A stretch of DNA of 64,000 bases from Paenibacillus taichungensis (GCF_003287275.1 NZ_QEVW01000001.1:372001-436000); one strand, 5' to 3'; shown: positions 44,010 through 53,479, counted from the stretch's first letter. Numbers and translations: made by a program. The notes: generated by a model from the sequence alone, not told the origin.

Positions 44010-44078
44010 CTGTTCCTGTGGCATATTACCTGAAGGTGTTCGTGATAGGAAACGACAAACCGAATTTTTCAGGAACAG
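44010..44078 (+). other. Long-range inverted repeat before pdaA
   Basis: CTGTTCCTG (44010-44018) and CAGGAACAG (44070-44078) are complementary; the second arm adjoins the pdaA ribosome-binding site GGAG. A CATACATT at about 44000-44007 resembles a sporulation sigma-E/G -10, without a convincing -35. Confidence 0.3.
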
Positions 44079-44090
44079 GAGCGGATAGCA

Positions 44091-44870
44091 ATGAAGCGAA
44101 TGGTTCTTTACATGCTGCTGGCTGTATTGACGTTCGGTATATTACCGGCACATACTGAAGCATCGCCAATAAATGGAGCATATCATTTTGGCTTCAAAAA
44201 GAGCCAAAATGGCCAGTTGCCTTCCATTGATCAGGAAGGATTTAAGGAGATATTACAGCATAACGATGCCATTTTCCTGGGGGATACAAAACAGAAAGAG
44301 CTGTATCTTACGTTTGATAACGGTTATGAAAATGGGTTTACGCCAGCTATATTGGATGTTCTGCGCGACAAAAAAGTGCCGGCTGCTTTTTTTGTCACCG
44401 GACATTATCTGAAAGACCAGCCTGAATTGGTGAAGCGAATGTCGGCAGAAGGCCATATTGTGGGTAACCACTCCTGGAGCCATCCCGATATGACCCGAGT
44501 TTCCAATGAAAAAATAAGAACAGAGCTTGATCAGGTACGATCTGAGGTCAATCGGTTGACTGGACAGCAAGCGACCTTCTTGCGGCCACCACGTGGCATT
44601 TTTAACAACCGGACGCTTGCAGAGAGCCACGCTCAAGGTTACGTTAATGTGTTTTGGTCCGTTGCCTATAAAGATTGGGATACCAAAGTGCAACGTGGGA
44701 CAGAGTATGCACGTCAGCAAGTCCTGAAACAGCTTCATCCGGGAGCAGTCATTCTGCTTCACTCTGTGTCGAAGGATAACACGGAGGCGCTTGCTTCCAT
44801 CATTGATGAGGCACGTAAGCAAGGATATGCGTTCAAAAGTTTGAATGATCTGAAAACAAAAAGTTATTAA
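44091..44870 (+). CDS. pdaA: PdaA-like polysaccharide deacetylase (spore cortex)
   Basis: 259 residues with a cleavable signal (VLYMLLAVLTFGILPAHTEA). The NodB domain shows YLTFDNGYENG, the form with Asn found in PdaA rather than the usual DDG; metal ligands NHSWSHPD; RPPRGIFN; and ILLHSVSKDN. PdaA removes N-acetyl groups from muramic acid so that muramic delta-lactam can form in the spore cortex, which germination lytic enzymes need. Monocistronic with a terminator. It supports a spore-forming host. Confidence 0.94.
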   Translation: MKRMVLYMLLAVLTFGILPAHTEASPINGAYHFGFKKSQNGQLPSIDQEGFKEILQHNDAIFLGDTKQKELYLTFDNGYENGFTPAILDVLRDKKVPAAFFVTGHYLKDQPELVKRMSAEGHIVGNHSWSHPDMTRVSNEKIRTELDQVRSEVNRLTGQQATFLRPPRGIFNNRTLAESHAQGYVNVFWSVAYKDWDTKVQRGTEYARQQVLKQLHPGAVILLHSVSKDNTEALASIIDEARKQGYAFKSLNDLKTKSY

Positions 44871-44890
44871 TTTTACATGTTTACAATAGA

Positions 44891-44935
44891 AAAGGGCATC
44901 CTGAGCTATGGTAGCTTAGGGTGCCCTTTCTGGTT
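44891..44935 (+). terminator. Terminator of pdaA
   Basis: AAAGGGCA plus imperfect CCTGAGCTA/TAGCTTAGG and TGCCCTTT (44922-44929); the stem is strong and works in both directions, serving the convergent degV-like gene too. Confidence 0.75.
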
Positions 44936-45005
44936 TGGTCTTTGATGGGTTCAGCAGACATAATTTTAATCATTAAGGAAACACGTTGTGTGATGAGAGG
45001 GTCTT

Positions 45006-45854
45006 TTATAGAACCGTGTTATAAATGATACCGATCGTTTTGGGACCACAATGACTACATATAACGCAGCCAGCCGTAGTTAATTCCACTCGTGCTCCAG
45101 TCTGCTCCTGCAGAGACTTTTGCAAATCCAGCGCGTCTTCTTCGGCCATGGTATGCACGACGATAACGAGATCACTGTCGATCTGTTCCTTATGGTTAAG
45201 TGTGTTTTGCAGCATTTGTTCAAGAGCCTTTTCGCGTTTGCCACGCACCTTGTATGCAGGTGACATCTTGCCATCGGCTACCCGAATGACGGGGCGAATT
45301 TTGAGCAGACTGCCAATCAGGTTTTGCATGCCAGAGCAGCGTCCACCTTTGTACAGATACTCCAACGTATCGATGACAAATTCAGTTCGCACATTTGGTT
45401 TGATGGCTTCAACGAGATGTGTAATCTCCGTCAGGCTTTGCCCTTTTTCTGCTGCATGAACTGCCTTCATGACCATGAGACCAATCCCGGAAGAAAGATT
45501 CAGAGAGTCCACGACAGAGATGCGACCTTCCGGAAATTCGGAACTGGCCAATCTTGCATTTTGGTAAGTTGACGAAAGTTCAGATGACAAGCTGATATAT
45601 AAGATATCATACCCTTGTTCTATGTAAGGTTGAAATGCCGTCATGAAATCAGCAGGTGAAGGTGCAGCCGTTTTGGGCAGACGCCCATCCCTGCTTACAC
45701 GTTCATATAGCTGCTCCGGCTTAATTTCAGCACCGTCCTTCAGTGATTCCTCACCGAACACGACATATAGAGGGATGATACCGATATCGTGTTGCTGGAT
45801 CCATGCTGGGGCCAGATCACTTGTGCTGTCCGTGAAAATTTTGATTCGTGACAT
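45006..45854 (-). CDS. degV: DegV family fatty-acid-binding protein
   Basis: 282 residues, AAAGGAG before the ATG. Starts IKIFTDSTSDLAPAWI; has the fatty-acid-loop TAAPSPADFM, the YISLSSELSSTYQNARLA motif, DSLNLSSGIGL and EYLYKGGRCSG. DegV/FakB proteins bind a fatty acid and present it to a FakA kinase; this may be that role or another lipid-binding function. No fakA gene is adjacent. Confidence 0.92.
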   Translation of the reverse strand: MSRIKIFTDSTSDLAPAWIQQHDIGIIPLYVVFGEESLKDGAEIKPEQLYERVSRDGRLPKTAAPSPADFMTAFQPYIEQGYDILYISLSSELSSTYQNARLASSEFPEGRISVVDSLNLSSGIGLMVMKAVHAAEKGQSLTEITHLVEAIKPNVRTEFVIDTLEYLYKGGRCSGMQNLIGSLLKIRPVIRVADGKMSPAYKVRGKREKALEQMLQNTLNHKEQIDSDLVIVVHTMAEEDALDLQKSLQEQTGARVELTTAGCVICSHCGPKTIGIIYNTVL

Positions 45855-45973
45855 GTCAATCTCCTTTGGATACGAGAATTTGGCAATAGAATGATCAAAT
45901 GAACCATGTTCAGATGGATCAGTGTTATTCCATTAACATTTTTAAAGAATGAATGTGAAGCGGATTTACGCTT

Positions 45974-46450
45974 CTACATCATATAGATACCTGCAATTAT
46001 AAGCCCTGCAAACGCCAGAATCATGACTCCACTGAGAATGGTTCCGATGATAGCAAAGACTTTTTTACGATTTTTGAGAATGAGCCCGATCACACCGAGA
46101 ATGAGTCCAGCCAGATTAAGAATCAGACAAACCAGAACAGCCAGAGAAGCCAGAACAACTGCTGGATGTAATGCAATCTCTTCCACTTGGATCGGTGTAG
46201 TTACGACGCCAATTGTACTGTTGATAGCCATTGTGGCAATAACTAAAGTCAGCATGTAACCAATGATCGAGACCAATCCAATCACAAAACTTGCAATACC
46301 AGGCCCGGAATGTTTCAATCGACCCATGGATGGATCTTCAAGGTCGGAGGGGTAAGGTGTAAATAGATTATCATGATTGGGTTCTGAGTAATACGTAGTG
46401 GAATCGGATTGATACGGATGATGGTTATTTTGGTTATTTTGATTATCCAT
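45974..46450 (-). CDS. DUF4190-like small membrane protein
   Basis: 158 residues. A polar N-terminus rich in Asn, His and Pro (about 50 residues), then three hydrophobic segments: GIASFVIGLVSIIGYMLTLV, VVLASLAVLVCLILNLAGLI and IIGTILSGVMILAFAGLIIA. The layout fits DUF4190 or related Bacillota membrane proteins with cytoplasmic tails. Function unknown. GGGAGGG lies upstream of the ATG. Confidence 0.75.
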   Translation of the reverse strand: MDNQNNQNNHHPYQSDSTTYYSEPNHDNLFTPYPSDLEDPSMGRLKHSGPGIASFVIGLVSIIGYMLTLVIATMAINSTIGVVTTPIQVEEIALHPAVVLASLAVLVCLILNLAGLILGVIGLILKNRKKVFAIIGTILSGVMILAFAGLIIAGIYMM

Positions 46451-46729
46451 AAATGGTGTATCCCTCCCTTAATCGTGTTCATGAGTGTAATTAACCTAAT
46501 CAGGGTATTATGATTCTCATCAAGAGAATGAAGGCATTCCTTTTTACTTTTCCATAAAAATCGATAAAAATCAAGGTTTAACGCCAGTTTTCGTCGATTT
46601 TGAGGCAAAAGCGAAGTAAAGTATATATAACCAGACATATAAATGCCTTCGCATCGTAACTGGCTGGTAAACACTGCAAGGATTCGCTAAAATAAATAGT
46701 TAAGAGATGAATTAAGGGAGAGAAGGCAA

Positions 46730-47116
46730 ATGCAACGGAAATGGATGATGCTTGGTGCTGTGCTGACAATGCTTTCTGTAGCTATTGGTGCATTTGGTGC
46801 ACATATGCTCAAGGAAAAAATTGGTGCAGACGCCATAGCCGTGTATGAAACCGGAGTGCAGTACCACATGATACATGCAATCGGACTGCTGATTATTGGT
46901 CTTACAGCGGGTCAACTTGGACCGTCCACCAAGCTCAAGTGGGCAGCACGCTTGCTGTTTATCGGAATTATCATATTCTCGGGCAGTCTGTATGTACTGA
47001 GTATTTCAGGTATTAAAATATTGGGAGCCATCACGCCAATCGGCGGGGTAGCCTTTATTGTCGGATGGTTGTTATTAGCACTAGACGTATGGCAGCGGGG
47101 AAAAGATCGCTCATAA
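46730..47116 (+). CDS. ywdK: DUF423 family membrane protein (YwdK-like)
   Basis: 128 residues, four hydrophobic helices. Family stretches: SVAIGAFGAHML, ETGVQYHMIHAIGLL, GSLYVLSISGIKILGAITPI and GGVAFIVGWLLL, very close to B. subtilis YwdK. Function unknown. Good ribosome-binding site GGGAGAGAAGG. Own terminator downstream. Confidence 0.92.
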   Translation: MQRKWMMLGAVLTMLSVAIGAFGAHMLKEKIGADAIAVYETGVQYHMIHAIGLLIIGLTAGQLGPSTKLKWAARLLFIGIIIFSGSLYVLSISGIKILGAITPIGGVAFIVGWLLLALDVWQRGKDRS

Positions 47117-47190
47117 TGATTTGCAATATTTGGGCGTAGTTATGGATCAATTACGATGTACCAGTTCATTGTTACACGAATGAACACCTA

Positions 47191-47247
47191 AAAAAGCAAC
47201 TTGCCTGGGAAATGTTATCGAATTCCCCCGTAAGTTGCTTTTTGTTT
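47191..47247. terminator. Bidirectional terminator between ywdK-like gene and the 47262 gene
   Basis: AAAAAGCAACTT (47191-47202) and AAGTTGCTTTTT (47232-47243); T-rich on both strands, suited to two convergent genes. Confidence 0.8.
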
Positions 47248-47261
47248 GAATGTTCATTGAG

Positions 47262-47840
47262 TTAGAGAAACTCATCAATTTCATTGGTTCGGAACGTATA
47301 CACTTGTTTTTCATCCACATGGTAGACGCTTACAATGCTGGTATCCCGATCAAAATTCAAGATTCGGCATGGAATGCTCTGATGCCGTCCGTTCTTGTTG
47401 TTCACAACGATCCGAGTAAGACGGTTTTCTTTGATAAGGGTATCAATCCATACATCGAATGAATTTCCGTTGGTAGTGTTGGATGCTTCGGTTGAAGGAG
47501 CTTTCTGGGAATCAGGTGTTTCGATTTCTTTTTGTGGTTTGACTGGAACGGTTGAAGCCGTCGCTTGATTTAATGAAGAGTTCTTCTGTCTTGCATTGGA
47601 TTGTGATTTTTTTCTTTCTTTATGAAGAAAGGCGAATGAGTCCTTTTTGGACTGCAGTGTCACTTCAATAATTTTGCCAAGCTCTATGCCGGATTGAATC
47701 CGGAAGTCTGCAATTTGTTCCTCTTTGTTTATGAACTCCAACAGGGACTGCAGTGCCAATGCATTCGAGCGGCTCTTAATAAGAATATCGACATTGAATA
47801 AAAAGCCGATTTCTTCTTCGTTGGATATGGTTTCTTTCAT
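47262..47840 (-). CDS. Hypothetical protein with low-complexity linker
   Basis: 192 residues in three parts: an N-terminal segment (ISNEEEIGFLFNVDILIKSR), a Lys/Ser/Gln/Pro-rich linker (about 75-130) and a C-terminal small beta-rich segment (RLTRIVVNNKNGRHQSIPCR and YHVDEKQVYTFRTNEIDEF). The C-terminal part resembles a small SH3/Sm-like beta-barrel such as those found in regulator tails, but this is only an impression. The ribosome-binding site is weak. Not recognised. Confidence 0.65.
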   Translation of the reverse strand: MKETISNEEEIGFLFNVDILIKSRSNALALQSLLEFINKEEQIADFRIQSGIELGKIIEVTLQSKKDSFAFLHKERKKSQSNARQKNSSLNQATASTVPVKPQKEIETPDSQKAPSTEASNTTNGNSFDVWIDTLIKENRLTRIVVNNKNGRHQSIPCRILNFDRDTSIVSVYHVDEKQVYTFRTNEIDEFL

Positions 47841-48071
47841 TCATCCCAGCCCCGTTAAAAGATATGTCAGCAAAAACATGCTTCAATACACTATATCATT
47901 AAAATGGCAATAATCATAGTGCTGGAGACATAGAAAATGAGCGAGCCACTTAGGCTAATTCAAGTACAACCATATGCATTTCCAATCCTTTTCCGCAGGT
48001 GTCCACACGGCTATCCGGAATGAGGCATACAATTATCGTGACCTGTTCAAGAGGAGGTGTATCTGGAAATT

Positions 48072-48374
48072 ATGGTGACGATGGAGCCGATTGTGGTTGG
48101 AGAGCATGTGTTGGTCGGGGTAGAGGTTAAGCTGCCGAAAACGACATTACTGACGATTAATACATCCAAAGGATATATCATGTGCGGAGCACTCGATGTG
48201 GGATTACTTAATGAGAAGCTTGGGGATCGCAAGATTATTGCAGCTCGGGCGGTTGGTGTGCGCACATTGGAACAGCTGCTTCATGCGCCTATGGAGTCGG
48301 TGACAACGGAAGCCGAAGCCATGGGCATTACGGTTGGCATGACGGGTGTAGAAGCATTGCTCAAGATGATCTGA
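48072..48374 (+). CDS. yunC: YunC family (DUF1805) protein
   Basis: About 100 residues from ATG 48072, the start that matches YunC length; the GTG at 48057 is part of GAGGAGGTG. Family stretches: VEVKLPKTTLLTINTSKGYI, MCGALDVGLLNEKLGDRKII. Function is unknown. The site is 13 bases from the chosen ATG, a little far. In B. subtilis yunC lies beside yunD; here a yunD-like gene is about 13 kb away. Confidence 0.85.
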   Translation: MVTMEPIVVGEHVLVGVEVKLPKTTLLTINTSKGYIMCGALDVGLLNEKLGDRKIIAARAVGVRTLEQLLHAPMESVTTEAEAMGITVGMTGVEALLKMI

Positions 48375-48475
48375 GTACAAGGATGATTACGGATGATTAA
48401 TCCCTATTCAAAGTCGATTACGATCACATCAGTACTCATTTAAACGTCGAATACATTATCATCTACAAAAATGAG

Positions 48476-48505
48476 AAAGGGCTCCCCAATCGGGAAGCCC
48501 TTTTT
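48476..48505. terminator. Bidirectional terminator between yunC and mtnA
   Basis: GGGCTCCC-CAATC-GGGAAGCCC with T-rich ends on both strands (TTTTTT plus, TTTCTCATTTTT minus). Confidence 0.85.
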
Positions 48506-48546
48506 TATAACCCATCCTAAAAAACGATAAAACATGCTTCCACTAA

Positions 48547-49620
48547 TTAAGCTTCATCTTTGGCGAATAAGGCAGCCAGATTCTCTTTGAAAGGAGCGCG
48601 AACGACGCCTTTTTCCGTAATAATGGCCGTTACATATTCGTTAGGAGTGACGTCAAACGCCGGGTTGAATACTTTTACACCTTGCGGTGCTGTACGTTTG
48701 CCAAAACCTTCGGTTACTTCCTCCGCAGCACGTTCCTCAATCGGAATGAGATCGCCGGATGGCGTAGACAGGTCAATGGTGGACAGCGGGCTGGCTACAT
48801 AGAATGGAATATTGTGCGCTTTGGCAAGGACCGCTACGCTGTAAGTTCCGATTTTATTAGCTACATCCCCATTGGCAGCAACGCGGTCTGTACCCACGAT
48901 AACTGCCTGAATCCAGCCTTTGGACATCACCATACCAGCCATGTTGTCGCAGATCAGAGTAACGTCAATACCGGCTTGCTGGAGCTCGAAGGCCGTGAGG
49001 CGTGCACCTTGAAGGACAGGGCGGGTTTCGTCTGCGAATACTTTTAGGTTAATGCCGCGCTCGTGAGCGAGGTACATCGGTGCAGTCGCCGTTCCGTATT
49101 TTGCAGTCGCAAGTCCGCCTGCATTACAGTGTGTAAGTACACCCATACCGTCTGCGAACAAAGGGAGAGCGTTTTCACCGATAAGGCGGCACACTTCTTC
49201 GTCTTCTTTCTGAATTAAGAGAGCTTCTGCTTCAAGAGCAGCATTGTTTTCTTCGATGTTTGCACCGGCTTCAGCGAGATCACTGGCTTTTTGCATCATA
49301 CGATCCAACGCCCAGAACAGGTTTACAGCCGTTGGGCGGGAAGTGGCAAGATGAGCACAGATGGATTTTACATGATCCAGCCAACCTTGTACGGCAAGTC
49401 CGTCATATGCCTTGGCACCGAGCACTACACCAAATGCAGCAGCAATCCCGATCGCCGGAGCACCGCGTACTTTCATCGAGTGGATGGATTCCCATACCTC
49501 TTCGGGCGTGTACAGTTTCAACATCAGAATTGTTTCAGGCAGCAGACGTTGGTCAAGCATTTCAAGCTTGTCCTGTTTCCATATAAGGGAGGACAGAGGC
49601 TGATGTTCAGGGGTTGTCAT
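48547..49620 (-). CDS. mtnA: S-methyl-5-thioribose-1-phosphate isomerase
   Basis: 357 residues, GGAGGAAC before ATG. eIF2B-like isomerase family: [16 protein letters not shown] near the N-terminus, [24 protein letters not shown] region with catalytic Cys, [12 protein letters not shown] with catalytic Asp, and [20 protein letters not shown]. Converts methylthioribose-1-phosphate to methylthioribulose-1-phosphate in methionine salvage. Lies 22 bases after mtnK in the same operon. Confidence 0.96.
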   Translation of the reverse strand: MTTPEHQPLSSLIWKQDKLEMLDQRLLPETILMLKLYTPEEVWESIHSMKVRGAPAIGIAAAFGVVLGAKAYDGLAVQGWLDHVKSICAHLATSRPTAVNLFWALDRMMQKASDLAEAGANIEENNAALEAEALLIQKEDEEVCRLIGENALPLFADGMGVLTHCNAGGLATAKYGTATAPMYLAHERGINLKVFADETRPVLQGARLTAFELQQAGIDVTLICDNMAGMVMSKGWIQAVIVGTDRVAANGDVANKIGTYSVAVLAKAHNIPFYVASPLSTIDLSTPSGDLIPIEERAAEEVTEGFGKRTAPQGVKVFNPAFDVTPNEYVTAIITEKGVVRAPFKENLAALFAKDEA

Positions 49621-49642
49621 GGATGTTCCTCCGTTCCTTGAG

Positions 49643-50860
49643 TTAAACTTTAATAGAAGTAACCGCAGTAGCTACTATATCTAGAAGTTCACCAATGGTA
49701 TTCAGATTGCGATTACGCTTGATGAGTGCTTTACCGATTGCCAGCGCTTTGCGCTGAGCACGTTCACGTTGTGTTGCATCTTCAATCGTATCGATATCTG
49801 CGACATGCGCAAGTCCAACAATACGACGGACCATTTTCGCGCCGGCAAAGCCAACAGAATCTCTGAATAATTGTTGTACGTAATGAGCTTCGTATCCAGG
49901 TGCCTTAGCCATAGGATCAACCAGATCTGAAGCCCACAGGCTGCGGAAACGGGATTCGAATTCAGTCCATACGTCACGAACCATATCCAGCAATATCGTT
50001 TCACGCTCATGAAGAGCCATCTGATCATGGATTCGACCTGGCAGCGAGGCGTAGTGGAGAAGCAGATTAGCAAGCACCGCTCCTACATCAAATCCCATTG
50101 GGCCGAAATAGGCAAATTCGGGATCAATAACTTTTGTGGATTCAGCTGTGACAAAAATACTGCCTGTGTGCAAATCACCATGAAGTAACGCTTGACCATG
50201 GGTGAGAAATTTCTCGCGTAGCAAAGCCACTTCAAGATGGAGTTCTGCATCAGTACGAAGTGCTTCTGCTTCGTCTTCAATGGCAGCCTCATAATTATTT
50301 TTCTCCGCAATGCGATAAGGTTCATCAAAGATCAGATCCTCGGTTATTTTACATTGATCCGGATTGACGAATCTGCCCTGTTTCTCTTTCTTCAGTTGCT
50401 GGTTCATGCCAAGATCTGACGTGAAAAACAATGTTCTTGCCATGAATTCCCCAATATGTTGTGCAAAAAGAGGATATGTTCCGCCATCGATGAGGCCTTT
50501 ACGCATAATTACATGATCACTTAAATCTTCCATCACGGTTAAGGCGAGATCATCATCATAATGGTACACTTCGGGCACCATTCCCGGACATAGACGATAC
50601 TCTTCCTGTAGAATTTCCCGTTCAATTCTGGCACGTACCAGAGACAATGGCCATGATTCTCCGACCACTTTCGCATAAGGAAGAGCTTGTTTGATAATGA
50701 TACTTTTATCGGAGTTCTGATCCGTGATATGGAAGACCAAATTCAGATTGCCGTCACCGATCTCACGACATTCCAGTTTCGCATCTGCCGCAAACGGACC
50801 CGGTAATGTTTTGGCCAGTTCGATTGCATCCTGGGGTGTAAAAGGGCGATATTGGGACAA
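49643..50860 (-). CDS. mtnK: S-methyl-5-thioribose kinase
   Basis: About 405 residues from TTG 50860; the ATG at 50875 forms part of the GGAGGTGG site and is rejected. MtnK motifs: [15 protein letters not shown] (nucleotide loop), [12 protein letters not shown] (catalytic loop) and [15 protein letters not shown]. It phosphorylates 5-methylthioribose from polyamine and SAM turnover; MtnA acts next. No S-box (SAM) riboswitch was recognised upstream, although Bacillus mtnKA has one. Confidence 0.95.
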   Translation of the reverse strand: MSQYRPFTPQDAIELAKTLPGPFAADAKLECREIGDGNLNLVFHITDQNSDKSIIIKQALPYAKVVGESWPLSLVRARIEREILQEEYRLCPGMVPEVYHYDDDLALTVMEDLSDHVIMRKGLIDGGTYPLFAQHIGEFMARTLFFTSDLGMNQQLKKEKQGRFVNPDQCKITEDLIFDEPYRIAEKNNYEAAIEDEAEALRTDAELHLEVALLREKFLTHGQALLHGDLHTGSIFVTAESTKVIDPEFAYFGPMGFDVGAVLANLLLHYASLPGRIHDQMALHERETILLDMVRDVWTEFESRFRSLWASDLVDPMAKAPGYEAHYVQQLFRDSVGFAGAKMVRRIVGLAHVADIDTIEDATQRERAQRKALAIGKALIKRNRNLNTIGELLDIVATAVTSIKV

Positions 50861-51037
50861 GAATGCCACCTCCATATATATGAAGAAACAGGAAAACCCA
50901 CTTCTTTGCTTGGTATATGTCAGTATATCGGAAATAACGGTGATTTTGTACCCTTTTTTTGAGACAGCCTATACCGGACTTGTTTCGAACTTCGGGTGTA
51001 CGGGTAAAAACAAATAGGCCGGACGGTTGATAGAAAT

Positions 51038-51069
51038 ACCGCCGACAAGGCTCTCCGCATTAAGGCGGT
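51038..51069. other. Hairpin in the mtnK-dps intergenic region
   Basis: ACCGCC (51038-51043) and GGCGGT (51064-51069) with a 20-base loop. No T-run; role unknown. Confidence 0.3.
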
Positions 51070-51090
51070 GCCGAAATGTTAAATCTCTGT

Positions 51091-51125
51091 CATTCACATT
51101 CAGGTCAACCTGAATCAAGTGAATG
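51091..51125 (+). promoter_or_regulatory. Double inverted repeat upstream of dps
   Basis: CATTCAC-ATTCAGGT-CA-ACCTGAAT-CAA-GTGAATG: two stacked complementary arms (7 bp and 8 bp) 36 bases before the dps start. Could be an operator or an mRNA hairpin. The nearby TTTTATAATAAAA is a loose PerR-like palindrome. Confidence 0.4.
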
Positions 51126-51160
51126 TCAGACTAATTTTATAATAAAAGGATGGGATTAAG

Positions 51161-51622
51161 ATGGCTACAAAAAACAAAACAAATCAAGCAAAATCGGTGG
51201 AACAAGTACTTAATCGTCAGGTGGCAAACCTGAACGTCCTGTATGTTAAAATCCATAACTATCACTGGTATGTAAAAGGACCTAACTTTTTCACACTGCA
51301 TGTGAAATTCGAAGAATTCTACAATGAAGTAACTGTACAAATGGATGAAATCGCTGAACGTATTCTTACGCTCAAAGGCAGCCCTGCGGCTACAATGAAA
51401 GAATATCTTGAGCTGTCCTCTATCCAAGAGGCTGCTGGTGGCGAAGATGCCAACACAATGGTACAGAATCTGATCGAGGATTTTGCTACATTGTCGAACG
51501 AGTACCAAGAAGGTATTGAAGTAGCAGAAGCTGCGGAAGACCAACCGACATCTGATATGCTGACAGGCTTCAAGGCTGATCTGGAGAAACATATGTGGAT
51601 GCTGCGCTCTTTCTTGGGCTAA
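51161..51622 (+). CDS. dps: Dps-like DNA-protection/ferritin protein
   Basis: 153 residues. Dps ferroxidase motifs across the dimer interface: HNYHWYVKGPNFFTLHVKFE and, 10 residues on, VQMDEIAERILTLKGSP. Dodecameric Dps oxidises ferrous iron with peroxide and shields DNA. Strong codon bias suggests high expression. Iron/peroxide control (PerR or Fur) is likely; the repeat at 51091-51125 and a TTTTATAATAAAA lie upstream. Its own unit. Confidence 0.95.
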   Translation: MATKNKTNQAKSVEQVLNRQVANLNVLYVKIHNYHWYVKGPNFFTLHVKFEEFYNEVTVQMDEIAERILTLKGSPAATMKEYLELSSIQEAAGGEDANTMVQNLIEDFATLSNEYQEGIEVAEAAEDQPTSDMLTGFKADLEKHMWMLRSFLG

Positions 51623-51749
51623 TTCCACTCTCACTTACCGAGTTTGCTGCCTTATAAAACATACATTTACTTCAACCTAACTTTCACGTTGTCAGGATAG
51701 CGCCAAGCGTCTATACTGCTGACAAGACTGACTTGGGGAGGAGAACGTT

Positions 51750-52325
51750 ATGATAGGCACAACGATACCGGCATTAAAAGAATGGGCCTCCGCAATCAAA
51801 GCACTGGAAACGGGTCGCCAGGTTATGGTGATGCGCAAAGGTGGGATTGTGGAGGAAACCAGACGTTTTGAGTTGAAAAGTCCAGCGTTCTATCTGTATC
51901 CGACTTATGAACATCAGCGTAAAGAACTGATAAAGTCCTCTGATCATTTCTATGTTGAGGAATCACTGGCCGAATGGGTGCCTGAAGCTTCGACGATCCG
52001 TCTCACAGCATATGCTGAAGTGACACAGGATTTGGAGATCAGAGATCAGGAGATGCTGGATCGACTTCTTGACTTTCATATGTGGACTGCGGATTTTGCC
52101 GAAGACCGCCTAAAGTGGAAACGCAAAGATCCCCTCCATGTATTGATACTCCGAGTGTACCGTTTGAAGGAACCGATGGAGATTCCAGTATTACCTGAAT
52201 ATAACGGATGCCGTTCTTGGATTTCCATTCCGAATGGTCCGGTGCCGCGCGAAATGACGCCGGTGGTGGACGTTGCGGATTTTGACGAACAGGTACAGAA
52301 GATTAACGAGACGCTCAAAATGTAA
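51750..52325 (+). CDS. DUF1802 family protein
   Basis: 191 residues, GGAGGAGAA before ATG 51750. DUF1802 features: PALKEWASAIKALETGRQVM, MRKGGIVEETRRFELKSPAF and FYLYPTYEHQR. The family is widespread but uncharacterised. Terminator follows. Confidence 0.85.
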   Translation: MIGTTIPALKEWASAIKALETGRQVMVMRKGGIVEETRRFELKSPAFYLYPTYEHQRKELIKSSDHFYVEESLAEWVPEASTIRLTAYAEVTQDLEIRDQEMLDRLLDFHMWTADFAEDRLKWKRKDPLHVLILRVYRLKEPMEIPVLPEYNGCRSWISIPNGPVPREMTPVVDVADFDEQVQKINETLKM

Positions 52326-52338
52326 TGTTATTTATCGG

Positions 52339-52372
52339 AAGGACTTGTCCATGATATGGATAGGTCCTTTTT
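52339..52372 (+). terminator. Terminator of DUF1802 gene
   Basis: AAGGAC-T-TGTCCA, loop TGATA, TGGATAGGTCC, then TTTTTC: imperfect stem with T-run. Confidence 0.75.
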
Positions 52373-52534
52373 CGGTTGATAGGATCAGATTTGATAAAAG
52401 GTTGAATTCCTGTGATTTTTCTCACTGTCTATTTATGACGAAGAAGTTTTGTCATTTGATTCAATCTGGCTTTTATTATAGAATCAGATAGAATAATGTT
52501 TCCTGTAAGGGACAAGAGTTCTTAGGAAATGACT

Positions 52535-52570
52535 TGATAATCATTGAGAATCAGTTTAGAATTATTCTAA
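52535..52570 (+). promoter_or_regulatory. suf promoter with overlapping Fur- and PerR-like palindromes
   Basis: TTGATA (52535-52540), 17-base spacer, TAGAAT (52558-52563): 5/6 matches at both elements. TGATAATCATTGAGAATCA (52535-52553) resembles a Fur box, and TTAGAATTATTCTAA (52556-52570) is a perfect 7-1-7 palindrome two positions away from the PerR consensus TTATAATNATTATAA. Thus iron and/or peroxide control of Fe-S assembly is suggested. Confidence 0.6.
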
Positions 52571-52696
52571 AGTGATTCTTGCTTTGGAGATTGGAGTACA
52601 GGAGAAATTCAGGGGAAGCCCTGTTCAGATATTAATAGGTGCTTTTTCGTTTTCGACAGTAAACATCAATTTAATCAATGGAGGGAAACAATACAC

Positions 52697-53479
52697 ATGG
52701 CTACGAATTTCGTCATTGAAGGTCTGAAAGCGACGATCGAAGGTAAGGAAATCCTGAAAGGCATCAACCTGGAAATGAAAGGTGGAGAAATCCACGCAAT
52801 CATGGGTCCGAACGGAACTGGTAAATCAACACTGGCTTCTGCACTTATGGGGCACCCTAAATATGAAGTAACAGACGGTACGATTACACTTGATGGTGAG
52901 GATGTACTGGATATGGCTGTAGACGAGCGCGCTCGTGCTGGTCTGTTCCTGGCTATGCAATACCCGAGTGAAATTGCTGGTGTAACGAATTCCGACTTCC
53001 TGCGTAGCGCAATCAACGCACGTCGTGGTGAAGGCAACGAGATCTCTCTGATCAAGTTCATTCGCCAAATGGAAGGTAAAATGAAAGAACTCGACATGAA
53101 TCCTGAATTTGCTCACCGTTACCTGAATGAAGGTTTCTCCGGTGGTGAGAAAAAACGGAACGAGATTCTGCAAATGATGCTGCTTGATCCAAAAATCGTA
53201 GTACTCGATGAAATTGACTCCGGTCTGGATATCGATGCTCTGAAAATCGTGGCAAACGGTGTAAACGCAATGAAGAGCGAAGATCGCGGCTTCCTGATCA
53301 TCACTCACTACCAACGCCTGTTGAACTACATTACTCCTGACTATGTACACGTAATGATGCAAGGTCGTATCGTGAAGTCTGGTGGACCTGAACTGGCACA
53401 CCGTCTTGAGGCTGAAGGATATGACTGGGTTAAGGAAGAGCTGGGAATCACAGACGAAACTGTAGGTCAAGAAGCGTAA
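52697..53479 (+). CDS. sufC: SufC, ATPase of the SUF Fe-S assembly complex
   Basis: 260 residues. ABC ATPase with Walker A GPNGTGKST, Q-loop MQYPSEIAGVTN typical for SufC, signature FSGGEKKRNEILQM, Walker B IVVLDEIDSGLD. Forms SufBC2D scaffold with SufB and SufD in the cytoplasm. First gene of sufCDSUB, the standard Bacillota order. AT-biased, strongly preferred codons imply high expression. Confidence 0.97.
   Translation: MATNFVIEGLKATIEGKEILKGINLEMKGGEIHAIMGPNGTGKSTLASALMGHPKYEVTDGTITLDGEDVLDMAVDERARAGLFLAMQYPSEIAGVTNSDFLRSAINARRGEGNEISLIKFIRQMEGKMKELDMNPEFAHRYLNEGFSGGEKKRNEILQMMLLDPKIVVLDEIDSGLDIDALKIVANGVNAMKSEDRGFLIITHYQRLLNYITPDYVHVMMQGRIVKSGGPELAHRLEAEGYDWVKEELGITDETVGQEA

Larger units (their letters stand above)
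52326..52696. other. 371-base region before the suf operon
   Basis: Contains the DUF1802 terminator (52339-52372), the suf promoter with Fur/PerR-like palindromes (52535-52570) and a leader of about 125 bases with no ORF that I can support. Confidence 0.7.

Noticed and set aside
50861..51160. SAM (S-box) riboswitch expected upstream of mtnK
   Set aside because: The conserved S-box core segments were not found on the minus strand in this region, so none is called.
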